A stretch of 64,000 nt of DNA, from positions 1 through 64,000 of the forward strand of contig JBMHBT010000014.1 of assembly GCA_049890275.1 (NCBI GenBank), in the 5' to 3' direction. Made by a program: the position numbers and the translations under genes. Shown piece after piece: positions 37,424 through 46,419 of the stretch (positions are counted from its first letter, which is position 1; the number at the start of each line of letters is the position of its first letter). Source of the stretch: UBA7374 sp049890275 (GTDB taxonomy: Bacteria; Verrucomicrobiota; Verrucomicrobiia; Opitutales; Coraliomargaritaceae). The notes under the pieces were generated by a model. That model made no database searches, was not told the DNA's origin, and saw only the letters and a list, made by a program, of their open reading frames with translations.

Positions 37424-39253
37424 ATGAATTGTACAAACTACCTGAAGATCGCCTTTTTTAGCCTTTTGTTTAGCTGCATAGTCAGCGCGGAAGCACAGCC
37501 GAATATACTTTGGATTGTAACGGATGATCAGAGGTATGACACAATACGCTCGTTTAATAAGATACTGCATGGTCGAGAGATGAGTGAACTGGGCTATGTT
37601 GAGTCACCCGAAACGGACCGGCTCGCTGCGATGGGTACCACTTTCATCAATACATATTGTCAAGCCATGGGCTGCGCTCCTTCGCGTGCCTCCATGCATT
37701 ACGGACGTTACCCCTTTCGCTCCGGTATTTATGAATTCGAGTACCACAATACCAGTGCGGAGCACCGCAGGCCAAGTTTGCCGGAGCAGATGGCTGATCT
37801 TGGCTACCAAACTGTCCATGTAGGTAAGTTAGGTTTTCGCCTCAAAACGATTGAGCCAGGAGGTTGGACAAAGGGGTTCAATCCTTATCAAAACAGTGTC
37901 GACTTTAAGCGGATGCACTTAGATGGCCTGACTGACTGGGGAAAGGATTGGTTTTATGAAATTGATGGTGTTCGCTTTGATCAGCCGATTAAGGATGTAG
38001 AGTACTTTGTGACTCCGGAGGGTGAACTTGAATACAGTTCTTTTGAAATTGAGAAACAGTTACCGAAATTTGCTGGAACAACTGCAAATTCGGTCGAGAA
38101 ATATGATTTGCTCCGGCATCATACAACGAAAGAGAGTGCGCGCGTGGATCGCGGGATGATTTTACATGGGGTCAGTTCGCGGGAGGCTGGTAAAACAAGG
38201 GACGGTTACTACGTATCTGTGATGAAGGAAATATTGGAAAAAGAGGATGAGGTATTTTCTGTGGGCTCTCAGGAAGTAAAAGGCGTGGATCCATCCAAGC
38301 CATTATTTTTGCATCTGGGCTTTGACTTCCCGCACACACCTGTGCTGCCTCCAGCGGACTATCGAGAGCGTTTCCAGCAATACACCTATAAGATTCCACA
38401 GTTGGATCCGAAGGAAAGAGAGCTGATGCCAAACCAACTAAAGAAGGCTGTTTCAATGGGTCGTTCAGTCCATTATTCGGATGAACAGAAGCAAAAGATG
38501 ATTCAGGACTATTTTGCTTTTTGTGCATATGGGGATCGACTCGTCGGACAAGCAGCGGAAGATTTCATTGAATACAGTGAGAAGCACGATCAGGCATGGA
38601 TGATTGTATATGTGTGTGGTGATCATGGATGGAAACTAAACGATCACGGATCGGTTTCTAAATTTACCCCGTGGGATATTGATCAGCACAATCCCATCAT
38701 CGTGATTTCTTCTGATCAGGAAGCCTATCCTTCCGATTATGTGGTCACTGATTTTACTGAATTTGTAGATATTGCTCCTACCATTTTAGCTGCTGGGGGT
38801 GCGGATTTAAAGAATCCAAAATATGAATATTTGGATGGGTATGATTTAGCCGGGTTTATCTCCAAAGAGATTCCCGCACGCGATTATGTAGTGGGAGAGA
38901 GTCATGCGGTATCAGGGCCTCGAGCGTTTATTCGTACCAAAGAATTTGCCTTTTCGATGCAAACGCGCCCGAACAAGATACGAGGTGAGAATATGAATTG
39001 GGCTTTGAGTGCATCCTATGACCAATTGGATCCGGCGCTCTATCACATGCCTTCGGATCCGAAGGAACTCAATAATCAGGCATTCAACCCGGAGTTTAAA
39101 GGGGTCGCCGAAAAGATGAAGAGTAAGCTTATTAATATCGTATTGGGGGATGGACGAGTTGAGGTGAACTGGGGACCCAAGGCGGATGGTACGCAAATTT
39201 TTCGCAGTAATTTTGCACCCGGAGCCCATGACGGAAAGCTCGAGCTGAACTGA
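37424..39253 (+). CDS. Secreted type I sulfatase
   Basis: About 609 aa from the ATG at 37424, which gives a signal peptide (MNCTNYLKIAFFSLLFSC...) and a 4-bp gap to the previous stop. A longer in-frame start at 37265 lies inside the upstream gene. QPNILWIVTDDQRYDTIR begins the fold, AMGCAPSRASMHYGR holds the Cys (C84), and YVCGDHGWKLNDHG is the second metal region, with Asp-His instead of the usual Asp-Asn pair (iduronate-2-sulfatase-like). The enzyme at 57113 is a paralogue with the same DDxR start, GDHGW and LGDxRxEV(D/N)W end. Likely secreted to desulfate galactan. Confidence 0.9.
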   Translation: MNCTNYLKIAFFSLLFSCIVSAEAQPNILWIVTDDQRYDTIRSFNKILHGREMSELGYVESPETDRLAAMGTTFINTYCQAMGCAPSRASMHYGRYPFRSGIYEFEYHNTSAEHRRPSLPEQMADLGYQTVHVGKLGFRLKTIEPGGWTKGFNPYQNSVDFKRMHLDGLTDWGKDWFYEIDGVRFDQPIKDVEYFVTPEGELEYSSFEIEKQLPKFAGTTANSVEKYDLLRHHTTKESARVDRGMILHGVSSREAGKTRDGYYVSVMKEILEKEDEVFSVGSQEVKGVDPSKPLFLHLGFDFPHTPVLPPADYRERFQQYTYKIPQLDPKERELMPNQLKKAVSMGRSVHYSDEQKQKMIQDYFAFCAYGDRLVGQAAEDFIEYSEKHDQAWMIVYVCGDHGWKLNDHGSVSKFTPWDIDQHNPIIVISSDQEAYPSDYVVTDFTEFVDIAPTILAAGGADLKNPKYEYLDGYDLAGFISKEIPARDYVVGESHAVSGPRAFIRTKEFAFSMQTRPNKIRGENMNWALSASYDQLDPALYHMPSDPKELNNQAFNPEFKGVAEKMKSKLINIVLGDGRVEVNWGPKADGTQIFRSNFAPGAHDGKLELN

Positions 39254-39265
39254 TTGTATTCATAC

Positions 39266-40768
39266 ATGTTAACATACATACTTGGTTTGTTGATTGGCTG
39301 TTCGACTGTTTTGGCGGTTGAAAAGCCGAATGTTATTTTCGTTCTGGCGGATGACTTGGGTTTGGGTGATGTGAGCTTCCACTCCCGTTCGATTCTCGAG
39401 GAAGAACCTGTCGTTGAAACGCCGACATTGGATGCGTTGGCATCGGAGGGGTTATGGTTTACAGATGGTCACTCCGCTACGGCTTTGTGTGCGCCTACGC
39501 GCTACGCCGTAATGAGCGGAAACAATAACTACCGCTCGTATGCGCCGACCGGGGTTTGGAGTACGTTTGCACCGTCTGCTTTCAAGCCTGGAGAGGCGAC
39601 TCTAGGTTCTGTCATGCAGGATGCCGGTTATCTGACAGGTATAATCGGCAAATGGCACATGGGGGGTGATTTTTACAAAAAAGGATCGCGAGAAATATAC
39701 CGTGGAGCGAAGAGTGGAAATATAGTTGATAAAGTAGAATTGAAGGAGTGGGCTGGTAGTGGGCCCCGTTATTGCGGTTTTGACTATGATTTCATTAGCC
39801 CTTGCGGAATTCAGGGACCGCTCTACCTGCTTTATGAGAATGAAAAATGGTTTCCCTGGGCCCCTGATTCTGAGATTGTCTTCCTCAACGAGGAGAATGC
39901 AGTCAATCCCAAGGACTTATCGAGTAAGGGCTTTGGGCCGGGAGATTCTAACTGGGATGCAAAGGGATTGGGTGACCTGCTGTCGGCAAAAGCAGTTGAA
40001 TTTATAGAAAAAAGTGCTGCTGATAAACGTCCGTTTTTTCTCTATTACTGTACACCGATGGTACATATTCCGCACTGTCCGCCGAATCAATTTGACGGAC
40101 AGGCAATTCGGGGCAGTACGCCCACAGAACATCTGGATATGGTTGTCGAACTGGATCTGCAAATAAAGCGTATCGTGGATGCATTGAAGTCTATCGGTTT
40201 ATATGAGAATACTTTGATTGTTGTTACTTCCGACAACGGGGGCCTGCTCGATGCAGAAGCTACGAAAAATCATAGCTACAAAGCGGGAGGCGGTTGGAGG
40301 GGGCATAAAAGCACTCCCTATGAAGGCGGCCATCGGGTACCTTTTTTTGCAAGTTGGCCGGGTCATATCGAGCCGGGTATTTGTCATGAGCTAGTGGTGA
40401 ATCAGGATCTAGTCGCTACTTTTGCCTCTCTCGTGGGTACAGAGATTCCTCGTGGGCAGGCTCTCGATTCGAATAATTTAATGCCTCTTTTTTCAGGAAA
40501 AGGTACTTTCCGAAAAAGGGAATATTGGGTGAATCAGGCTGGTCCCAAGCAAGAGGTCATGTTTCGCAAAATGCCTTGGAAGCTTATTATTCAATCCAAT
40601 TTCAAGCGTACAAGTTATGAGCCCAAAGCTTTGTACAACCTGGAGAGTGATCCCAAGGAGAAGCACGATCAGATCCATAACCCGGAGTTTCAACAATTGG
40701 TGAAACAGATGTTTGAAGAGTATCTATCGATTATTCAATCTGGACGTCCAACGGTTTCTCGAAGATAA
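39266..40768 (+). CDS. Secreted type I sulfatase (CAPTR motif)
   Basis: About 500 aa. I use the ATG at 39266, giving a compact signal peptide (MLTYILGLLIGCSTVLA); TTG 39254 is the alternative. PNVIFVLADDLGLGDVSFH starts the domain, ATALCAPTRYAVMSGN has the Cys (C75), IIGKWHMGGDF follows, and VVTSDNGGLLDAE is the second metal segment. C-terminal LYNLESDPKEKHDQIHNPE is typical. Last of three tandem sulfatases; an MFS gene starts 53 bp later. It is unlike the other two in the run, so three different sulfate positions may be served. Confidence 0.91.
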   Translation: MLTYILGLLIGCSTVLAVEKPNVIFVLADDLGLGDVSFHSRSILEEEPVVETPTLDALASEGLWFTDGHSATALCAPTRYAVMSGNNNYRSYAPTGVWSTFAPSAFKPGEATLGSVMQDAGYLTGIIGKWHMGGDFYKKGSREIYRGAKSGNIVDKVELKEWAGSGPRYCGFDYDFISPCGIQGPLYLLYENEKWFPWAPDSEIVFLNEENAVNPKDLSSKGFGPGDSNWDAKGLGDLLSAKAVEFIEKSAADKRPFFLYYCTPMVHIPHCPPNQFDGQAIRGSTPTEHLDMVVELDLQIKRIVDALKSIGLYENTLIVVTSDNGGLLDAEATKNHSYKAGGGWRGHKSTPYEGGHRVPFFASWPGHIEPGICHELVVNQDLVATFASLVGTEIPRGQALDSNNLMPLFSGKGTFRKREYWVNQAGPKQEVMFRKMPWKLIIQSNFKRTSYEPKALYNLESDPKEKHDQIHNPEFQQLVKQMFEEYLSIIQSGRPTVSRR

Positions 40769-40821
40769 ACGAACGATTAAACGATTTCACATTTATTATC
40801 CCTAACCCCCTATCACCACTT

Positions 40822-42381
40822 ATGGAATCAACAGCTAAAGAAAAACAAGTCTTTTGGGGCTGCTTCATCGCCCTGATTACTACCTCGATGGCGTTTATTA
40901 TGCGCGCCGATTTGATCAACAGCGGCATCTGGGCAAATGAGTTCGGATTGGATAAAGTGCAGGCTGGAGTACTGTTTGGGGCAGGCATTTGGCCCTTTGC
41001 CATCAGTATTATTGTTTTTAGTCTTTTTATCGACTCAGTCGGTTATCGTGCGGCGATGTTTTTCAGCTTTGCCTGTTATGCGGTTTTTGGAGTACTTGCA
41101 TTGATGGCCTATGGTACGGTCAATGGTGTCGATGCTGCAAATCTGGAGGCGGCACGAAGTACGGCCTGGGGTTATCTCTACTGGGGTTCTGTCATACTGG
41201 GACTCGGCAATGGTACGGTAGAAGCCTTTATCAATCCCATTGTGGCAACTCTCTTTAAGGATAATAAGACGAAGTGGCTCAATATTCTCCACGCCGGTTG
41301 GCCGGCAGGGCTCGTCTTAGGCGGTATCCTCTTTATTGCTCTGGGGGGTGTGATTGAATCGGATTGGCGCATCCTGATTGCCTTTATGTTCGCTCCGGCT
41401 GTGATTTATCTGGTCATGCTCTTCAAGGTCGAGTTTCCGGTCAATGAGCGGGTGGCCGCGGGTTCCAGCTATAAAGATATGCTGGGTGAGTTTGGCGCGA
41501 TCGGTGCGCTGATTGCCTTTTCCCTAGTCTTTGCTCAGCTCGGACAGGTTTTTGCTTGGTCTTCTGCAGTCACCTGGGGACTCGTTCTGGTAACGGTCGT
41601 TGGCTTCGGTCTGTATTGTAAGAAATTAGGAGATCCTTTGCTTATCTTGCTGGTACTGATTATGATGCCACTGGCTACGACAGAACTGGGTACGGACGGA
41701 GCGATATCCGGACTGATGGCCGCACCTTTGCAGGAAGCTGGCTTCAGCCCGACGCTGGTACTTATTTACACCTCTCTAATTATGATGGTCTTGCGCTTCA
41801 ATGCCGGCCCAGTGATTGAAAAATTAACTCCACTGGGTCTATTGATGGCGTGTTCGGCAATCGCGATTTTAGGTCTGTATCTTCTGTCTTTTGCTAAGGG
41901 TCTGTTTTTTATCTTTGCTGCGGCGACTATTTACGGAGTGGCTAAGACCTATTTCTGGCCGACTATGCTTGGTATTGTTTCGGAGCAGACGCCGAAGGGA
42001 GGCGCTTTGACCCTAAATGCGATTGCGGGTATCGGTATGCTTACTGTTGGGATTGTCGGTGGTCCATTTATCGGTTATTTCCAGGAGAGTTCAGCGAATC
42101 AGGCGATCGCAGAACAAATGCCGGAAATCCATGGTGATGTAACGGAAGATAAGACCTACCTCCTCGGTGATTATGTGGCTGTGAGCAATCAGAAGCTGGC
42201 CGAATTGCCCGAAGACCAACTTGCACAGGCAAAAGAAATTCAGGGAGAAGCGACGCAGGGTTCATTGGCCAAGGTTACTTTGTTTCCCGCGATTATGTTT
42301 CTCAGTTATTTAGTCCTCTACTTATGGTTTAAGTCGAGGGGTGGTTATCGGCCGAAAGTTATCGGTGAAAACCACGCTTAA
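40822..42381 (+). CDS. MFS transporter with an insert before the last helix
   Basis: 519 aa, about 12 hydrophobic helices. The N-terminal half starts KQVFWGCFIALITTSMAFIMRADLI. Motif-like loops are short. Between the penultimate and last helices, around residues 423-480, lies a soluble charged stretch (NQAIAEQMPEIHGDVTEDKTY, then KLAELPEDQLAQAKEIQGE), the same position as the insert in the symporter at 6235. It sits between the sulfatases and a cytosolic Gfo/Idh/MocA gene, so it probably moves a sugar or keto-sugar that the enzymes downstream use. The substrate family cannot be named. Confidence 0.82.
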   Translation: MESTAKEKQVFWGCFIALITTSMAFIMRADLINSGIWANEFGLDKVQAGVLFGAGIWPFAISIIVFSLFIDSVGYRAAMFFSFACYAVFGVLALMAYGTVNGVDAANLEAARSTAWGYLYWGSVILGLGNGTVEAFINPIVATLFKDNKTKWLNILHAGWPAGLVLGGILFIALGGVIESDWRILIAFMFAPAVIYLVMLFKVEFPVNERVAAGSSYKDMLGEFGAIGALIAFSLVFAQLGQVFAWSSAVTWGLVLVTVVGFGLYCKKLGDPLLILLVLIMMPLATTELGTDGAISGLMAAPLQEAGFSPTLVLIYTSLIMMVLRFNAGPVIEKLTPLGLLMACSAIAILGLYLLSFAKGLFFIFAAATIYGVAKTYFWPTMLGIVSEQTPKGGALTLNAIAGIGMLTVGIVGGPFIGYFQESSANQAIAEQMPEIHGDVTEDKTYLLGDYVAVSNQKLAELPEDQLAQAKEIQGEATQGSLAKVTLFPAIMFLSYLVLYLWFKSRGGYRPKVIGENHA

Positions 42382-42415
42382 TCCTCTTTTGATAATTTTA
42401 CTTTAATTATTTCTT

Positions 42416-43606
42416 ATGGATACGGTTAATTCTCAAGAACCGCTTAAGGTTGGTCTCGTCGGTGGGGGTGGCGGGGCATTTTTCGCCCATCCGCACCAAA
42501 AGGCAATCCATCTGGATGGCACTCGTCGGGTTGTGGCGGGAGCCCTCCGCAGCAATCCGCAGGCTGCGTTAGAAGACGCAGCGAATTGGCCTTATCCGAT
42601 TCAAGGCTATAAAAGCTTTGAGGAAATGATTGATGCACAAGCGCAACTTCCGGAATCAGAGCGCTTGGATTATATTGTGATTGTGACGCCCAATCATGCG
42701 CATTTCGAACCAGCGTTAAAAGCAGTTAGAGCAAAGATACCTGTCTTTTGCGAAAAACCGCTGACTTTGAATCTGGAAGAATCGGATCAGCTTGTTGCCG
42801 CGGTGCAGGAACATCGGGTTCCTTTTGCCGTCGCTCACACTTATCTTGGGCATTGGAGTTCACGCTTGAGCCGACACATTGTGCAAAGCGGTCTGATCGG
42901 CGATGTGCGCTGGGTTGATTCTGCTTACATACAAGGTTGGCTTGCTGAAAAGACAGAGGAGGCTGGCGTCCAGCAGGCTGAATGGCGTACGGATCCAAAG
43001 CGTTCCGGCGCTTCAAACTGTGGTGGCGATATCGGTACGCATGCCCTGATGCAGCTTCGTTATGTGACGGGCCTGAATGTGGATGCTGTATCGGCACGAT
43101 TGGAGGTTTTTGTCGAAGGCCGTTCTTTGGACGATCATTTCACTACCTACTGCAAGCTCTCCAACGGGGGGAAGGCACTCGTTCGTGCTTCGCAGATCGC
43201 AATTGGCCACAAGAACGATTTAACTATCGAAATCAACGGTAGTCAGGGGACGCTTGTCTGGCGCCAGGAGGAACCGGAAGCAGTAAAGATTATGCTGCCG
43301 GGTCAACCGGACCGGATTTACTGGCGCGGTGAAGTCCAGGCGAATGATGGGTTTTTAGGAGATATACCGGAAGACCTGATGGCAGAATCAACCTTACCAT
43401 CGGGACACGGAGAGGCATTTCATGACGCACTGGGTCGACTACATCGTGACTTTGAAAGGGATGTACGCGCGTATCAATCGGGTGAAGACTGGTCTTGTGA
43501 TGGAAGCAAGTATGCTAATGTGGAAGATGGTCGGATGGGGCTTGCTTTCATTCAAGCGGCAGTGGCTTCCAGCTCAGGTGATGGGTCTTGGGTGTCGATC
43601 CCTTAA
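42416..43606 (+). CDS. Cytosolic Gfo/Idh/MocA family oxidoreductase
   Basis: 396 aa with no signal peptide, so cytosolic. NAD(P)-binding loop KVGLVGGGGGAFFAHPH; catalytic Lys in VFCEKPLTLNLEE; C-domain segment SNCGGDIGTHALMQLRYVTG with the family-typical Asp and His. IALGHKNDL-like segment IAIGHKNDLTIEINGSQGTLVW is normal for this subfamily. It is 34 bp after the MFS gene and followed by an ankyrin lipoprotein, ThuA and DUF1080 genes. A sugar or glycoside dehydrogenase or keto-sugar reductase is likely; it could reduce a 3-keto sugar after import. The direction of the reaction is not known. Confidence 0.88.
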   Translation: MDTVNSQEPLKVGLVGGGGGAFFAHPHQKAIHLDGTRRVVAGALRSNPQAALEDAANWPYPIQGYKSFEEMIDAQAQLPESERLDYIVIVTPNHAHFEPALKAVRAKIPVFCEKPLTLNLEESDQLVAAVQEHRVPFAVAHTYLGHWSSRLSRHIVQSGLIGDVRWVDSAYIQGWLAEKTEEAGVQQAEWRTDPKRSGASNCGGDIGTHALMQLRYVTGLNVDAVSARLEVFVEGRSLDDHFTTYCKLSNGGKALVRASQIAIGHKNDLTIEINGSQGTLVWRQEEPEAVKIMLPGQPDRIYWRGEVQANDGFLGDIPEDLMAESTLPSGHGEAFHDALGRLHRDFERDVRAYQSGEDWSCDGSKYANVEDGRMGLAFIQAAVASSSGDGSWVSIP

Positions 43607-43623
43607 TAATTGTATGGAATATG

Positions 43624-44310
43624 ATGTCTTTATTGTGCCGCCTTTTTCTTGCTTCCGTATTTATTTTAGTTGGGTGTAATCCAGCTAATCAGGAACCAGA
43701 GAGTGAGGTTGTACAGGAGGCACAACTGTCTCTAAAAAGTGAATCATTACAAAAGGCGATTGCTAAGGGAGATTTGGATACAGTCAATACGCTGCTCTCG
43801 CAGGATCCCGCGTTGGCAAATGCAGAAAATGGATCGCAGTATTCTCCTTTAGCTCTGGCGATTCTACGGAAACAGGTAGCGATCGCAAAGCTGTTAATTG
43901 AAGCGGGTGCCCGTGTGGATTTCAGGGATTCAAAGAAGCGCACGCTTGTACATCTTGCTGTGGAGAGGAATCTTCCGACATTGATTGCTGTACTGGCCAA
44001 AAAGGGCGCAAAGCTAAATGAATGGGATTCCGCAGGCTGGACTCCGATGCACTGGGCGGCAGCCAAGGATCAATTTCGCATGCTCAAAGAATTATCCAAG
44101 GCGGGTGCGGACATACAAGCGAGGTCGATACGTGGTGGCTCGATCTTACATGAAGCGGCAGCCAGCGGAAGCGAGGAGGTCATACAACTGCTTATCGAAC
44201 TTGGAGTGGATCCAAATATGATCGCCACGGAAGGGGATACCGCTTTGGATATTGCCCGTACTTTTAATAACAAAGCAGCGATTCATTTATTAACCCAAAA
44301 CCAGCAATGA
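43624..44310 (+). CDS. Ankyrin-repeat lipoprotein
   Basis: About 228 aa. ATG at 43624 (or 43621) follows the Gfo/Idh/MocA stop. A lipoprotein signal, RLFLASVFILVGCNPA, ends in a lipobox Cys. After a short acidic linker come about five ankyrin units, for example SPLALAILRKQVAIAKLLIEAGARVDF, TLVHLAVERNLPTLIAVLAKKGAKLNE, TPMHWAAAKDQFRMLKELSKAGADIQA and ILHEAAASGSEEVIQLLIELG. Ankyrins mediate protein contacts; no enzyme motif. The ThuA gene overlaps its stop by 4 bp (ATGA), so the two are co-translated. It may tether or stabilise ThuA or DUF1080 proteins in the periplasm. Confidence 0.82.
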   Translation: MSLLCRLFLASVFILVGCNPANQEPESEVVQEAQLSLKSESLQKAIAKGDLDTVNTLLSQDPALANAENGSQYSPLALAILRKQVAIAKLLIEAGARVDFRDSKKRTLVHLAVERNLPTLIAVLAKKGAKLNEWDSAGWTPMHWAAAKDQFRMLKELSKAGADIQARSIRGGSILHEAAASGSEEVIQLLIELGVDPNMIATEGDTALDIARTFNNKAAIHLLTQNQQ

Positions 44311-45278
44311 AAGTCAGTCTAAGCGCTATTCTACTCAGTCTAACTTCGATCAACCAATGTTTTTCTATGGACTGGAAACCGACATATAATGATAAGCCTC
44401 TCAATGAGAAACAATTGCAACTAATTGAAGAAGCCCTGCCGGATACTCCAATTGTTGAGCCAAAAGAGGAACGCCGGGTTCTTGTATTTAGTGCAACTGC
44501 GGGTTTCCGCCATGGTTCGATTCCTGCGGGTAAACAGGCCTTAAAACGGTTGGGTGAATCAACGGGTGCCTACAGTGTCCTGGTCAGTGATGATCCTGCA
44601 AATTTTGAGCCGGATGCATTGAAGAATTTCGATACGGTCTTATTGCTCAGTCCCACACAAGATTTCTTTATGCCCAGTAATAAAGAGAGAGATAATTTCT
44701 CCAATGAAGAGTGGGCCGCGCTAAAGGAGAGACATACCCGTCTCGTTGATAATTTGGTCAACTATGTGAAGTCAGGTGGTGGTCTCATGGGAATTCATGC
44801 GGCAACTGATGGCTGTTATGGTCATAAGGAATTCGGCGAAACGATAGGGGGCCATTTTTGGGGTCACCCTTGGTCTGCTGGGCATAATGTTACGATCGTA
44901 GTGGAAGACCCGAAACATGGGACGATACAGCCGGTGTTTGGCAACATGGCAGATTTTAAAATTCAGGATGAAATTTACCAATTCAAGGAAGAGCCTTACT
45001 CGCGAGAGAAATTACGTGTGTTGTTACATTTGGATCCGGAGCGTAGTGATCCTGTAGACCCAGCGAAAATAAGACGTAAAGACTGTGATTTTCCGGTTTG
45101 CTGGGTGCAGCAGGTTGGTGAAGGACGTGTTTTTTACTCCAGTCTTGGGCATAATCACCACATTTATTGGAATCCACTCATCTTAAGGCATTTTCTTGCA
45201 GGAATTCAATTTGCTTGTGGAGACCTAGAAGCCGATACGACTCCAAGTGCGAAGATTAGTATACCGAATGTACAATAA
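44307..45278 (+). CDS. Secreted ThuA-like protein
   Basis: 323 aa with a signal peptide (about 1-19). The class-I-glutamine-amidotransferase-like ThuA fold is visible: RVLVFSATAGFRHGSIPAGKQAL, KNFDTVLLLSPTQDFF, NYVKSGGGLMGIHAATDG, and GGHFWGHPWSAGHN. Rhizobial thuA/thuB act together on trehalose to form 3-keto-trehalose; ThuA-like proteins are often found beside Gfo/Idh/MocA and DUF1080 genes. That matches the neighbours here. Its exact reaction is not settled from sequence. ATGA overlap with the ankyrin lipoprotein upstream. Confidence 0.85.
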   Translation: MKVSLSAILLSLTSINQCFSMDWKPTYNDKPLNEKQLQLIEEALPDTPIVEPKEERRVLVFSATAGFRHGSIPAGKQALKRLGESTGAYSVLVSDDPANFEPDALKNFDTVLLLSPTQDFFMPSNKERDNFSNEEWAALKERHTRLVDNLVNYVKSGGGLMGIHAATDGCYGHKEFGETIGGHFWGHPWSAGHNVTIVVEDPKHGTIQPVFGNMADFKIQDEIYQFKEEPYSREKLRVLLHLDPERSDPVDPAKIRRKDCDFPVCWVQQVGEGRVFYSSLGHNHHIYWNPLILRHFLAGIQFACGDLEADTTPSAKISIPNVQ

Positions 45279-45294
45279 TTTGGCTTTTTGCCTT

Positions 45295-46398
45295 ATGATA
45301 AAATTTTTAATCACTACTATTTTTATTACGGTGTCTTGCTTTGCCGAGCCAATTACTCACACGGTATTTTTTAAATTAAAGCATGCGTCGGGCTCTCCGG
45401 AAGCATTGCGGTTCTATGCGGAAGCGCAGAAGCTATCCAAAATTCCGGGTGTTGAGGACTTTCGTTGGGTCGAAGAAACGAGTGCTAAAAATCAATTCGA
45501 CTACGGCTTGACGATGCAATTTGCAGATCAGTCTGCTTATGATTTCTACAATGCGCACCCTGTTCATGTTCGTTTTGTTGAGGAGGTTTGGATTCCAAAT
45601 GTTTTGGATTTCAAGGAGGTAGACTGGGTTTCGGATTCATGGAAAACTCTTCTTGATTCCGAGCTTTCCAAATGGGAAGTGTGGACCGGCGTGCCTCATG
45701 AGTCGGTGGTCGGTTTGCCGGCCGGTGTGGTTGGTCAACCCGACGTGACTAATGGAGTGCCAATTGGAAAAGGGGATCCATTGGGTCTTTTCTCGGTGGA
45801 TGAAGAGGGCGACGAGCTCATCCTGAAAGTTACGGGACAAGTATACGCTGGTCTCACTTCACTGGAGAGTTTTAGTGACTATCACCTTACTCTGGAGGTT
45901 AAATGGGGATCGCAGAAATGGGAACCTCGTTTGCAGGCAAAGCGGGATAGTGGTCTGCTGTATCATTGTTACGGAGAGCATGGGTCTTTTTGGAATGTGT
46001 GGAAAAGTTGTCTCGAACTTCAAATCCAGGAAGGGGATATGGGGGATCTCTTTCAACTAGCGGGCCCTCGTTCTTCTTTCACTGCTGATTCGGATAATGT
46101 TTGGGATCCGAGCGCGAAGTTGATCGGACATGGTGGTCGGGTAATCCGAAGCGCCGATAATGAGAGTCCTTACGGGGAATGGACGCGTATCGATCTGTTT
46201 GTTTTGGCGGATCGAGCAGTACATGTGGTCAACGGTGATGTAGTACTGGTTTTGCAGGATGCAAAAGATGACCTTGGAAATCCCTTGATTGAGGGACAGT
46301 TGCAGTTGCAGTCGGAAGCAGCAGAAGTGTATTATCGAGACATACGAATTCGGCCAATTCGCTCGTTTCCTGAAGATTATTCGAGGTATTTTAAATGA
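45295..46398 (+). CDS. Secreted Dabb domain + DUF1080 (3-keto-disaccharide hydrolase-like) protein
   Basis: About 367 aa from ATG 45295 (45268 is an alternative that overlaps ThuA). Signal peptide at 1-18. Residues ~19-110 look like a stress-responsive A/B barrel (Dabb): THTVFFKLKHASGSPEALRFY, GVEDFRWVEETSAKNQFDYGL, MQFADQSAYDFYNAHPVH. The C-terminal ~200 residues are a DUF1080 jelly roll (DYHLTLEVKWGSQKWEPRLQAKRDSG, split in two by a loop, and YHCYGEHG). DUF1080 members cleave 3-keto glycosides; the Dabb fold, here exported, may act as a small-molecule binding or elimination domain. The fusion is unusual to me. Part of the ThuA/DUF1080 set. Confidence 0.78.
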   Translation: MIKFLITTIFITVSCFAEPITHTVFFKLKHASGSPEALRFYAEAQKLSKIPGVEDFRWVEETSAKNQFDYGLTMQFADQSAYDFYNAHPVHVRFVEEVWIPNVLDFKEVDWVSDSWKTLLDSELSKWEVWTGVPHESVVGLPAGVVGQPDVTNGVPIGKGDPLGLFSVDEEGDELILKVTGQVYAGLTSLESFSDYHLTLEVKWGSQKWEPRLQAKRDSGLLYHCYGEHGSFWNVWKSCLELQIQEGDMGDLFQLAGPRSSFTADSDNVWDPSAKLIGHGGRVIRSADNESPYGEWTRIDLFVLADRAVHVVNGDVVLVLQDAKDDLGNPLIEGQLQLQSEAAEVYYRDIRIRPIRSFPEDYSRYFK

Positions 46399-46419
46399 TT
46401 ATTTAAGTATAGGTTTATT

